The notes under the pieces are model-generated. The model had not been told where the DNA came from and ran no database searches. It saw only the letters and a program-made list of their open reading frames with translations. A stretch of 64,000 nt of DNA from Rhea pennata (lineage: Eukaryota > Chordata > Aves > Rheiformes > Rheidae): NCBI RefSeq assembly GCF_028389875.1, contig NC_084666.1:59900422-59964421 (forward strand), in the 5' to 3' direction. The position numbers and the translations under genes were made by a program. The first letter of the stretch is position 1. Each line of letters starts with the position of its first letter. Positions 11,673 through 24,400 of this stretch are shown one piece after another.

Positions 11673-12046
11673 GACGCCAGGCAACAGAAATAACTGCACT
11701 GAAAAAAAATCTTTCTAATGAGGCATAAGACTTGCATTGTGCTTTGCACTGCATTCATCGTACTGCTAACACATTTTTTTTAATGTTTACAGAATTGACT
11801 GTCAGATAACTAACTGAATTAAAGCTATGAAGAAGGAAATATAATTTGACAAATTACTAAAAAAGCATTTACTCTATTAGATTCAAATAGACTTAAACTT
11901 TCTTAAACACATGATTAGACTGACAAGCCTGTATTGCTTTTAATGTTGCCCTCCAGCGAGAAGATCATCTATTATCACGAGTTCATGCATGCAGGGATAT
12001 TCAAGTAAGTAAAATACATGAACTATTGAAAGGCTTTTGGTCTACC

Positions 12047-12078
12047 TTCCCTCCCCCCCCCCCACCCCGTACCTCCCC
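12047..12078. repeat. C-rich low-complexity tract
   Basis: A run of about 11 C preceded and followed by other short C-runs (accccgtacctcccc). Confidence 0.8.
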
Positions 12079-13090
12079 AACTACTGAAGTAGGCACTCCC
12101 CATCCCCAAAAATGTGTTTTGCTGGCTGGGGTATCTTACTATCACAATTTCTTTACAATTCTAAGGCTATCATCATATCTTTTTTAATTTGAGGCATGCA
12201 GAAAGAAAAGGAGCTCTCTGAAACTAAAACTGCAACAAACAAAAGTAACAACAACAACAAAAAAAAAACTTACTTACTTACCACTGATTCCAGATACTTG
12301 CATCTCCCTTTTTCATAAAACAAACAAACACTTGGATGGATAGAGGCAGGGGTACAGAATACTTCCTCCTCCTTTTTGTGGGAGACGTTCAACAAGCTGT
12401 ATTCAGGTTTGTTTCATCAGAGGATGAAGCCAACTCAACACCGTTCAACATTAAGAGAGCGAAGATTTGAGAAAAAGCCAAAAGAGTAGTGTGACATCTC
12501 ACTCCCTTATTTGACACACAGAAAGCCAGTAGCAGCAGAATGGCAAGACAAACCCCACTTCTGTAACTGCGCCAGTTACCTTGCGACTTCCCAAGCAGTT
12601 CTTAACGTGCTATATGGAATTATAAGAAAGGCCTCAAAGAACTCCATAGAACAAAGTGGGTTTAATACCCCTTTTAGGAACACGCACCCGTCACTTCTTA
12701 CACGCGTATCGGCAAAGCCTTCACAGAGCCGTGATGTGACCTTACCTCTCACGCACCAGTGTTAGAAAAAAGCTGTAGTGGGAGGAGGCCATTCCCTCAG
12801 AGCACGAGCCCGTTACGTACGCTTGTTTTTACCTGCGCTAAGCTGTCGGCACGGCCAGGCTACCGCCAAGGAGAGACTGCTTCAGCTGACAGCGGCCCCC
12901 AGGGCTGCTTCTTGTCCCTGGATAGACCACAGGTTTAGAGCACGACCGGCAGGTATCTTTTCTTCATAGCTGATATTTCAAAAGCCGTACTTCCCTGCCA
13001 GTTAACCTCAATTAACAAGAGTTAGACAAGCTCTTTGTTACCATTTCACTTCCTCTGCAGTCTAACACTGTCCCTAGCAGTATCATCTCT

Positions 13091-13122
13091 CCCTTTTTTT
13101 TTTTTCTTTTTTTTTTTTCTTT
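13091..13122. repeat. T-rich low-complexity tract
   Basis: Two T-runs of about 12 separated by a single C, continuing into ctttatg. Confidence 0.85.
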
Positions 13123-14623
13123 ATGCTATTTTAGCTATTTCAGCTTTAGGGGAAAAAAATCCAGAACATAACTTCCTCTGCCAGTTCAAACAGAATGGAT
13201 TATTTACAAGACCATATCCAATTAATTTCACATTTTCATTTTGCTCAAGTCTCAAGCACCATCGTGACTTCCGCAGCCCTAGAACAGATGCACATCTCAA
13301 TCAGTTATGCTTAGGCTACACTGAAAAGCAGATTCAATCTTCAATTTGAACAGTAGTCTACTCATTGGATTATCAGCCATGGACAGAGAATTAAGGGAGA
13401 TGGAATTACTATTTGAGAGAAAAAAGAAAAAGCTTTTATCACTGACCCAAACAGCATCTCTTCTCAAACTGTTTCCCAAATTTACTTCTGAACAAATAAC
13501 ATGAATCAGGTAAAAATCAAGAAAACATGAAATTTTCTTCTTCTAATATCCTATTAAAGGTTGCTCCAAGTAGTTTTTGACAAACTTCACTGACAGTTAA
13601 ACAGGTACTACCATCAAAAACACCCTCCTCAAATGTCAAATGACTCTTCAGCTTTGCAGCTCTAACACAGGAAGAAATAAGATGTAAATAAAGGCAAGAG
13701 TTTTATTTACTCTTTACCAGTACCTTGCTAGAAATACTAGCAAAGGCTGAGTTGAACAGAACCTACAAGACAAACGTCTGTGCTAAGATTTCATGCACTA
13801 AAGGAAGTTACCATCTGCTCTTTCATTACAGTAGACAGGAAGTTACAATAAAACCTACTTATTCTACATCCTTCTTTAAGAAAATTCAGAGCAAACCCAC
13901 AAAATATTAAGAAAAATGTCTTAACATTGGCTTTGATAAACAAGTTTAATAATTCACTACTTTACAAGATAGCTTTTATAAAAGCTAGGCTTCAACTGAT
14001 AAAGATCACGAGACTTAAAAGCCAATTCTCTGAAATCCATGCCTAAGAATCTGGGACTTCAATGGCCAGGTTTGTTCAGTCTTCCAAGCATTGTCCAAGA
14101 AGTTGAGAGTCGTGTTATTTTCTGAAAACCAATACTCGATTTCCAATGCACACAAGGTCCACAGGCAAAGCAAAACACAATTCTAACTACGGTGCCGTCA
14201 CTACCCAGGCCATACATTTGCAGCACTCCCTCTTGTAACATCTCCTTACGTTTCCAATATGGCCTCCAATGAGGTCTTTTTATTACTTACATTGCAATTG
14301 CTCTGCAATAAAACTTTTTCCTACTGAAGAACAAGGTTATTAACAGGCTCTAGGTGAAAATCTCTATTAAAGAAGCAATCCAGATCTACACAGACTTTCT
14401 GACCTGGATATAAATGCACGGTAACTTTTCGCTTTCCATGAAACACAAAATGTGACTAGACAGAGTTACCACTCTTCCTACTACGAACATGAAAAATGAG
14501 TGCACACATATTCGATAAATGAAAGGCGGGGCAGGGGGGAAGGACAGACAGAATCCATTTGTTCCCTGTTCCCATGATTGATTCAGAAAATTTAGGCCCA
14601 ATAAGGAAAAAATACAACTCTAT

Positions 14624-14629
14624 TTATTC
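14624..14629 (-). terminator. candidate METTL14 poly(A) signal
   Basis: TTTATT on the given strand, AATAAA on the METTL14 strand, about 550 bases after the METTL14 stop. Further AATAAA copies on that strand are at 14279-14284 and 13702-13707, so the UTR could be longer. Confidence 0.4.
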
Positions 14630-15174
14630 AATTTGCTCCTGGTTTAAGATAAGTTAAAATAAGTGTCTGTATTGACACAGCATTTTTTCTTCTGTGAATA
14701 AGAAAATAAGTCTGCTATTGCCATGCAACTCAACTGCATTTCACACCCATTATGTGATATTAATCCAAGTAGTTCACACCTGGACATACAAAGAAGGAAG
14801 AAGAATCCACATTTTGGAAAAAACTATAATTAAAAAAAAAAGCCCACAACTTGCAAGTTTTAGAAAGGAAGAGCAAGTATCTTCACTTCCATCCTATCCA
14901 TGGTTTGAAGAGATGGTTCTCTCTGCTTTGATGAATGGAAGCTGCCAGGAGGCCAACTTTAGCGCCATTCAAGTGCGGGATCCTGCCTGCTGAGTGAGGT
15001 GATGTACCAGATCAGTCATAGGAAGGCAGAATATTTGGAACTGCTTGCACCAAAAACATTTTAAAAAGTCATCTAGCTTGAGTCCCCAGAATAATTCACT
15101 TTAGCAAAAACAAGACAAGGAAAAAGAGATTCAGCAATGAGGCATAGGACCAGGGGAAGTAATTCCTTAAGTCA

Positions 15175-15488
15175 TCAGCGTGTGGGGAAGCCACCCCTGT
15201 GGGTACCTCCACGGCCCCCTCTGAAGCCACCCCGCTCACCCCGGAAATTAGTTCTGTTCCTCTCTCTGCCCCTTTCTCCTCGGCCTGCTGAAGTCCCTCC
15301 TCTTCCTCCTCCCCTGGGAGCGCCACCTCCTCGGTCAGACTTGGACTTGGGTGGTGGCGACTTGGGCCGAAGTCTCTCGATCTCCTCTGTGCAGCCAGTC
15401 AGGTGGGAATTTGGAGCAGTGAAGTATGAAGAATACGTTTCTGCATTGAAATTGCTGTTTGTGAGGGTGGGTCCTACAGTCAGCCAAC
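15175..15488 (-). CDS. METTL14: METTL14 terminal coding exon with RGG tail and stop
   Basis: 314 nt including TGA at 15177-15175, residues 356-459. [20 protein letters not shown], then [20 protein letters not shown] and several RGG/RG repeats. The tail binds RNA and in mammals is arginine-methylated. It reads [11 protein letters not shown] where I recall human AGRGRERN. Confidence 0.96.
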
Positions 15489-18400
15489 CTAAAGAATAAA
15501 AACAAAGTCAATAAAAGCAACAAACAAACCTCATGCTTCAGCGCTGTTGCTGCCTTTTTCCTAGAAAGTAAAAACTGAAGTGATAAAAACACGCAATTTA
15601 CACATATCAAGCTCTGGAACAAGGCTTGAGCATAAAATAGGACTTTTTAAATGGGGCTTTGACCAAACACACACACACATCATTGGAAATCTAACTTCCT
15701 GTTACATCACGTATTAAAGAAGAAAAATGTGGTTCAGTGATCTCAATATGCTCATAGGGAAAAGGAATATAAAAAAGGAAAAACAAACAAACAACCCCCA
15801 CCTCCATATTAGTTCTTTAACACTATATTCTGCCTGGGGAATGTAAGTATTCTTTGCCTTGCTTTCCACACATTTAAAAAAGAAAGAGTCTATTTGTTTA
15901 GGTTTATAGGATTATATACTTCCTTGTGAACAGCTATGAGCGTTCACAAACAGTAAATTCAAGGTGGTAATCAGTAAAAATGTTGTGCTCTGCCAACTTC
16001 CTGAATTAACGAAAAGGGGGAAAAAACGTCACTATTGCTATAATGACCTATACAATTTCAAGTATGAAATGCTGTTCCAGGATAACCATTCAGTTTAAAA
16101 ACACAAAAGCTGGGTCAGATTTACACACAGACCTACTGTGTGAAACTAAGTTTTGTGAATTCACATAAAATTAAAGAACTGGCTATAACTGCCCATCCTT
16201 CTACAAAAAACATATGTAGCTAACAGAATTAAGACTGATATTATTAGACTTCAAGCCAAAGGTCAGTGAAAGAATAGGAATGGCTAGTAATCACTTCTTA
16301 TGAGCAAAAGAAAACACTTAAAACACCTTGGAACTGATTTAGATAACTTATTGCTTGAAGCTTTTGTGCTGACGTACATTCTATTCCAACTACAACAGAA
16401 GAATAAGCAACAATTTCTGTATCATAAATATTAGCTCTCACATGCAGCAAAACAGACTGTGGTTGAACATGCACCCATTTCTCCTCCTCACCCAAGCTAT
16501 TAATTTGTAATTAGTGGAAAAGAACACTACCCAAAACTGTTAAAAGAACCAAAGCAATTGCAACTATAGCACTTTCCTCACTCACATTCCCCCCCTCCTT
16601 ATCCCCTCCCCAGCCTCCTTTTTAAAGGATACAATGTTACTGTAAATTTCCAGAGACCAACACTCACAGTATCTATACGTAAAGCATGCATACTCTATCC
16701 ATAACATTAGGTATGAAGTTTGTCAATTCAAATGTTCTTAGATTAAATAAAACAAAAGAAACACCACGCACACAGAGGACTTTCAAGTTCTATTTCACAT
16801 TAGGCTTTAGGTTGGAAACAGCACAGACAACTGATGCACAAGCCTGAAAGGTGTCAAAGGAGATTTTGTTCTTCTAGTTAATGTTTTCCTGTGCTGAAAT
16901 TCCTTCAACACTTGCACATGAGAAACTGAAAGGCCCAACCATCCCTCCCTCCCTCCAACCGCACAGAATGTGGTTACCATGCATTTCACCTGATCCACAC
17001 ATTTCTACACGTTTTCTATCATGCCAGATGCTGCAGTCTCAGTGTTAGAGATAAGGTTTTGAGATGCTGGAAACAGAACCAGCCCCTAGCTCAGAGTGAT
17101 TTAAAACAAGCTTACAGAAAGAAACCATGCTTCCGAAAAGTAAACAGATGTGGCGAAAAAACACAACAAAAAAAACAGCAGCTGTATTTTGTTATACTCA
17201 CTGATGAATTAGATACAGGAAGAAGAAAGTTCTTCCTTTTTAACCAATATTTTGGCCAATTCAAGACTGACAGCTCTCACAGATTTTCCAAACACCACTG
17301 CTTTGTAATTGATAGATCTTCACATAAACTAAGAATGCCTCTCCTTCAAATTTACTGTCTGACCTAGAGCATACCTCAGGAAAGCTCTTCAGGACACTCA
17401 CATGAATTCTGCAACCAGCACAGAATTCTGCTATTCTGTCTTGCAGATGACAAAGACATTTCAATTTTCAGAACTACTGTGGAGTTTAGTGTATTAAGTC
17501 TAAAAATAAAAGCTTAGTAGAAAGGCCATATACAGGATTTGACCTGAAAAAAAGACCATACATTTTATTATTCCACTGGAATACTGAGCAATTTCAGGAT
17601 TCACGTTCAACTAAAGATGGAGAAAACAGAAGCCTAGAGGTCTTACTGTTTTAGAAATTATTTGCCTCTTAAAAGTGGGTATTTAGAAGATAAAATTTAA
17701 CAGTAGGCAGTGGTAAACTGCATTTGTGACTTCTATAGCAACAATAAAAGAAATTATAACCATAATTTTAACACACAATTAGAATGACTCCATATGTTGC
17801 TCCTGCAACTTAGACTGAAGATTCACTCCAGGATGGGGATTTTTTTGCTTAAAAAATATGCACAAAAAATCTTTTGTTCTGTCTGATCATTGATGACCAT
17901 GCATTAACTATATCAGAAGCTCTTTTGATACTATCCTGGCACTGGCAGAACAGTTTGGTGATGCCATCATCCTCCTCTGCTGCTGAACATGAGGCTGGTT
18001 ACTTGCCTCAGGGAGCGAGAGGATAGGGAAACCTAGAAAATCTCTCTGTCTAGTATATTTTCTCTCTTCTGACTAGATTTCCACTATGGAGAAGTCACCA
18101 GAAAGAGAAACACTCTAGCCCATGCAACTCCTCGTCCAAAAAGGTTACTGACATGTACTTTATATTGTACTGTTTGAAGTTAAGAACATACCTGCAGCTA
18201 GTGCAGAGTTATGCATTAAGATTAAACACATTTTAGTCTAGCTTCCCTTAGAACCCATTAAGTGGCCTCAGATGATGGAAGAGCATTAGTAAAACAAGTT
18301 TAAATTTAATTCTGACAAAATAAACAGAACAGCTACCTGGTCGAATTGTACTGTCCCTTCCAAAAAGATGAAGACGCCGTCGTCCAAGGCAGAAATGCTC

Positions 18401-21400
18401 AATGATGTGAAAAATCTCTACAGGTTTTTCTATGTTGCCAATTTCAGGCTCTTCTGTGATTATTAGGTCAATGTCAACATTAGCATGGATGAAGTCACCA
18501 TCTGTACTGCGACGCACAGTTCCTTTAATGCCCATGAGGCAGTGCTCCTACACGCATAAAACACAGAACAGCAGCCGTCAGGCACCTCGCATCCTGTTAC
18601 ATCACAGACAGAGGTTTGAAAACCACAGAGAAGGTGGCAAATTCTAGGTAGAGTAAATTCTAGGCAGACTAAATCCTACTCTTAAATAGAGAAGAGTCTA
18701 AATTTTAACTAGAAATTTTGAACAAGCAGAAGCTACCCAGAAACCCTTCCAAAACCAAAAGAGAGTACCTCCATTTCAAAGTGCTAAAACTTAAATTAGA
18801 GATTGAAACAAGATATTTTGACTTCTTACAGCTACTACAAAGTTACAGAAGTTTAAGCTGAGAGAGTCTGAGAACTTACCACAAGAAAAGTTGGAGTATA
18901 AGGTGATAGGAAGAGTATCAACATCATCCTCATAGCTTTATTTGTGAAAATAGTTTTCAAAGTTTTCAGTCATAAAATAGCCAGTCAGTAAAAAGTCATT
19001 AAAAGAACCATTAATACATGCATTTTTTTTTCATATCATACCTCCTTTACAAAAGTAGCCTTCACCTCCAAATTCCTTTCTAGAAGATACAACAGCATCA
19101 AAGGAAGTAAAATCACTATGAAGGTATCAGTGCACCCAAATTCAATTCTGCCAGCATTAAAAACATTCTTTAAGTGTAATATGCACTGCTTTCCTATTCT
19201 CTGCAACATCAGAGATCAATGGAAGTGACTAGTATGTATCTATGCCTGAAGAATCACCATAACTGGTACAGGATGAAATGAGGGCTGTACATACTGAGTT
19301 CAGAGTTCTGTTTCTGGAAATACTATGCTCCAATGAGAAATTTTCCTTAGGTCATAAAATACTGATTTACTAAGCATCACCAGATGGTTCTAAGAAAGTT
19401 GCAGATGAGTATATAATCATTTCCAGATTTTTGGCAAGGGCTGTAAGAGTTAGTCAATAAAATATGAAATGAAAAGGGTGACCTATTATAAGCAGTTGAT
19501 TAACTGTTGCAGGATTTTCAGACTTTTTAATTAACTAAATAAACACAAAATACTGCCAAGCAAATTATCCACCAGGCAAAGTCTAGTAAGTCTGGTCTTC
19601 AGAAGAACTACCCAGTAAGTTTTATTTTCATAACATGTGGAATGTGATTCATCAATACCTTAGATAATACCACACAAGCACACAGCATAAAGCCTCCATC
19701 TAGAGAGATGCCTAAACTAAAGGGATAACATTTATCATCATCATCGGTAAGTGTATCTTCTACAAAGGATGGAGCTCTCTACTTAGAGTAAGTTAGCTCA
19801 ATTTTCAACATTCAACATAAAAAAATAATGACCTCAGCCCAACCTTTACTCCGTGAATAGAAAAATTCTCTAACACCAGAAGGCAAAACAACTCCCTTTT
19901 AATGAGTTAAGAAGTCTCCAAAAAAGCCTCCAATATTAAAATTTTAATCACTTACTGATGAGCAAGCCGCACAGATTTGCAATACTACATAAATCTAAAT
20001 ATTACATGTTTATTGCATAACAAATGTAAACTTTCAAACAAGCTTTGGATTAATGCGAATGCAAATCAAAGAAAGACTCCTAATATCTTAAAGGGAAGTT
20101 TAAGCTCCTAAAAATCGGCAAATCCAAGGCAGAGCTTAGGATGTTTAGTGCTAGCCACATATCCAACAAAATTCATGAATGTGGAATGAGTCCTGAGGTT
20201 AATGACAGTTTAAACTATTGTCAGCCAACTCTTTGTACTTAATTTAACTGCCACAGTTGCATCCATATATGCCAACAATTTTTTATTATTATTTTTTCTC
20301 CAAGTTCATGAGCAACATGCCTTATAAGTCAGAATACTATTTTCTCTCTGCACCTCCTTCAGTTCATATTTCCTCTACAATACATCCCTAAGAAACTGCT
20401 TAATTTAAAACAAGCTCTTTCTGTCTCTTGTGCATGACAGTCACTGACTGATCCATCGTCCCTAGCAGCCTTCTATCTGGTTCAGGTCTGAGCACCTACC
20501 TGCATATGTACATTCAGAACCATTAGCCAACCGTCTTTTTTTTTAAAAAAATAAAACCCCCAAATTTCTAGATCAACAGTTTTAAGGATTCATTTTGACA
20601 TTAAATTCAGTCAAATTCTACTGCCAAGTTTAGTTCCAACTGAAAGGTGTTCCTGTCCTAAAAACCTTAAACCTCCAATATGGAAAGAGGCTTGTATGTT
20701 ACAGAAGAGGTATTCCGAGTAGGCTAATTGCTTATTTACTTTGCCCCCTTAACTGAAGCAATCAAGAAGTCAAAAACATTAAATAGAAAAATGTTGCAAC
20801 TTCCATTATCATGCTCAGGAGTTTTTTCCCCCCCCCTACTCCAGTAGTCTACAAACCCTCTTCAGCTATCTTCGTTTTAATAAGGCTTAAATGAATAGCA
20901 CATTTGGAAGATTAGAACAGACATTTACCCAGCAGTATTAAACGCAGATGATACCTCTATACTTCATCAAACTGAGTAAAGTCAAAAAAGGGACAGAAGT
21001 TAGTCATCTATCCAGTGATGTTTTGGTGGGTTTTTTTTGTTTTGTTTTGTTTTCTCTTCCTACACATAACACACTCTGCAGAAGAGAACTTTGAAGTCCT
21101 GATGTTTGTTTTCCTGAAAGCAGGTCACAAACTAGTAGAGCATCAGGTGTTTGATTAGCAGAAATGGACAGGATTAGAACGGAGTAGAAACTGAGCCAAA
21201 CCTTGGTCCTTTGGAAAACAGCCTTGGGGTCTAGAGTCTTGGTTTTCCCAGGATTGTTTTTATTGGTTTTAATCCAACAAATGTCCTCACATCTTCGGTA
21301 ACCCCATTTGCGTAGACACTGAAATGTTACAGACAGACAAAAATAAAGTCTGCATTATATCAGAAACAAAAATAACAACCTAAACTGAACTGTTAAAAAT

Positions 21401-24400
21401 AGGTTTTTTAAAACTTTTCTTAAAATATAACCGAAAGATAAATTTGTCACAGATATATGATGTATTGCGTTGCCCAGCATGCTCGTGTTGTTTTGTCAAA
21501 CTTTCAAAAAGCTTATATGCACACATGCATGTTGACTTGTCTACGTACTTTTTTTTTTTTAAAAAAAAAAAAGATATCTAACTACCACACAGATTCCTCT
21601 GTGAAATTGTATATTCATTTTTACCATTTAATCAGAACCAGTCTAACCAACACAGTGATCAGCTTTCTTGGCTCTGTCTCTGTTAACATCTGCACTCTGG
21701 TAGAGTTTCAAATAAAAGTGAAATTCTAGAAGAGTTGATAAAGAGTCAAAAGCCTTTGCAATCATTTTGAGGCTTTCCCTAAGTTTATAAAGAATTAATA
21801 TGCTTAGTTTTTAATCTTTAATTTCTACTAGGGCTATCTTGGAAAGCAAGGAAATTGGGCATTAAGGACTCAATCTCATCTGGCTGTCATGATATTCAAG
21901 AACTGTCCAGCTATGTCTATGACAAAAATCAATTTGTCTAGAAGAGTAGTTTAACTAACCCCAAAATAAGAAGTAGATGACAAAGCAAACTGATTAGTAA
22001 CCACATATCATCCTTTAATGAATGCACAGCAGCTCATCTAGAAAATAACAGTAGCTAAACAATTAATGCCAATTAGACCCACTAAAATTACACATCCTTT
22101 AACACAGTAACAAAACATCTCTCAACATTTACAGCCAAGAATTCTACATAGAGAAAGTCAATGACAAAAATAAACTCTTAAGCCTGTCCTTGATTAATTA
22201 AATTAAAGCATCATCTTACCACTCTGCCAAGGTCCAGACCCTCTCCCGAGCCACACCACAGAAACACAAATGACCTTGGGGCTGCAATCTCTTCAATTTC
22301 CAACTTCATAATCTAAAAAAAAAATAAAGTGTTTCTGAATGAAATATTTGCTTAATTTAGGTGATATAATCGCAAACTATATCAGGAAGAACACTGAGTA
22401 AGTGTTGAAGCATTGTCACAGAAACCTTCAGGAAGCACATTTATTAAAGATGCAAGTCTAGATACCATTCTCCTCAAAGCCATCCTTCAAATCTGTTTTC
22501 CAGCCAAGTACATTGTAAAAGCTCAATGAACCTAAGCATGCTTTCAGCATAGTTGATGACCAACTTGATCACTCATTTTAACATAAGTTACATCTTTGTA
22601 GAAAATTCTAGGCTTAAACAGGAATACATTCTGCATCTTTTCTTTCCCTTAAGCATATGCTGCATTTCATCATTCCCTCAGTAATTAAAAAGAATATAAT
22701 GAAGCAAGTATTCTGTTTCTTTTCAGTTCTTAAGTTTGGTAAAATACACATACAAAAATCATTCAATCATTCTAATTCTGTATTGTATAGGAAAGATTCT
22801 CTCCATTTTCTCTTCAGAGGGGGAAAAAAAGGGAAGAATGTATGTGGTTCAACTGTGGTTCAACAATTACAAACGAGTAACATTTGGGGTGAAATAAGTA
22901 ACAGATGCAAAGCAACAAGTAGAAGAGATTCATCTGCAACTTGCTAACACATCAAATCAAGCTTCATTCACTGCCACTGTGAAAAAAAACATCATCCTGC
23001 ATACCTATCAGATATGGTCTCTAAATAAAAGGTATTTATTCCACCATACTCCTGAATTTAAGAATTTCTGACACGATTACTCTAACATTTTTTTAATCAG
23101 CTATTCCTCTCTATCTGAAGAGAATGCTTTTTTGCCTCCCCTGTTTTTTTGGTGAGGGGTGGTAATAGCTAACACAGATGCACAGAGCAGGGCTGGTTTA
23201 TTAGCATCCAACACCGATGCTACAAGTTTTTTTATTAAATGCTTAAGTGCAGAATACTCTGCTAATACAAGAGAAATACCACTCCAAGTTCAATCTTTAA
23301 GAACAGAGCATCTGGGAAACATGCTGCGTGTGGTCAATTTATGGTGCTTGATGACATTCAGCACTTCACAGGATAAAGCATCTAAACCTCATCTTGTTTT
23401 TACCAGAACTAACTTAGTTGAAAAGGCAAAGGGACAGAATGGAGTCACTTATCAACGGATCTTGATTTCTTCTTAACAAAAGTCCACATGTGCCATTACA
23501 TGAAGAATTTAATTCCTTATATAACTCAAATTCTGTGTTTACTAGAATGCAGTAATACAGAAGCACCAACTGTGATCTTGAAAAGATCACATTTTCACAT
23601 TAGTATTTCCCTTTATTCCCCTAAAAGAGATCAGAAATCAACACTGCTTGAAAAAGCTGAGGTGACCAAGCACTAAGGGAAAGTATAATCACAAGAAAAA
23701 CTCCACAAGTAAGAGGAATCTATCTTCTCAGGCTTCTCAGAAGTACAATTGGTTTTGTAGGTATATTTCAATGCCTAATTAATACTATGGAGATATGAAG
23801 TATGTCAGAGATGCATATGTATTACTCTTTTGACCAAAGTATTAAAAAATGCATCTTGGAAGCCTTTAAGAAATATTAAGAGGCCAGAGAAAATCTGCAA
23901 TGAATATTCCAAATTTCAAAAGTAAAACATTCAAAAAAACAAAACAAAAAAACACAGAGAAATTGGATTAGTGGTAGGTTTTCACCCTATTCCCATTTAA
24001 GTTTTCAGTGAGGCTCACGGAGAGCAAAAGGTTGTATCTTAATTGCTATATCTTAAAAAGCAAACAAACAAAAAAAGCCCACACTCTCAACACAAACAGT
24101 GCAGGCATAAAATATAAGACTAAGTTTATGTGTATGCAATTTTTATATAACCCATTTTTTCTTAAACACTCTGGTACCACACTAAGTCCTCAAGCTAGTC
24201 ATGCAGGTATGCATACGAAATTTTTCACAGTTAGAAGATGACTTACATCATCCCAGGTCCAGCATTTTTCATTGGCAGTAATGCCAGTCTCTCTGTAGTA
24301 TTCTTCCAGTGGTGGTTCCAGAAGAATCACATCAAATTTGGACTTCAGTTCTCTAATATCAAAAGCCTCCAAGTCTGCCTGTAAGTACCTTTTTAAACAA

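Larger units (their letters stand above)
10211..14600. other. convergent intergenic stretch and possible METTL14 3' end
   Basis: Space between the tail of SEC24D and the tail of METTL14. It contains a CR1 fragment near 10.76 kb, a moderately GC-rich patch at 11.39-11.72 kb, a C-run near 12.05 kb and a T-rich tract near 13.1 kb. Short open frames occur on both strands but none shows a known motif, so I call no gene. Confidence 0.6.
18548..24246 (-). other. METTL14: METTL14 introns 7-9
   Basis: Introns around exons 8 and 9 (18548-21201, 21319-22219, 22313-24246). AT-rich with a T12A12 perfect palindrome near 21.56 kb. No coding or RNA gene recognised. Confidence 0.75.

Noticed and set aside
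11350-11758. Cluster of overlapping 60-90 codon frames on both strands
   Set aside because: A modest GC rise lowers stop frequency. No motif and no splice pattern; could be a noncoding transcript but nothing shows it.
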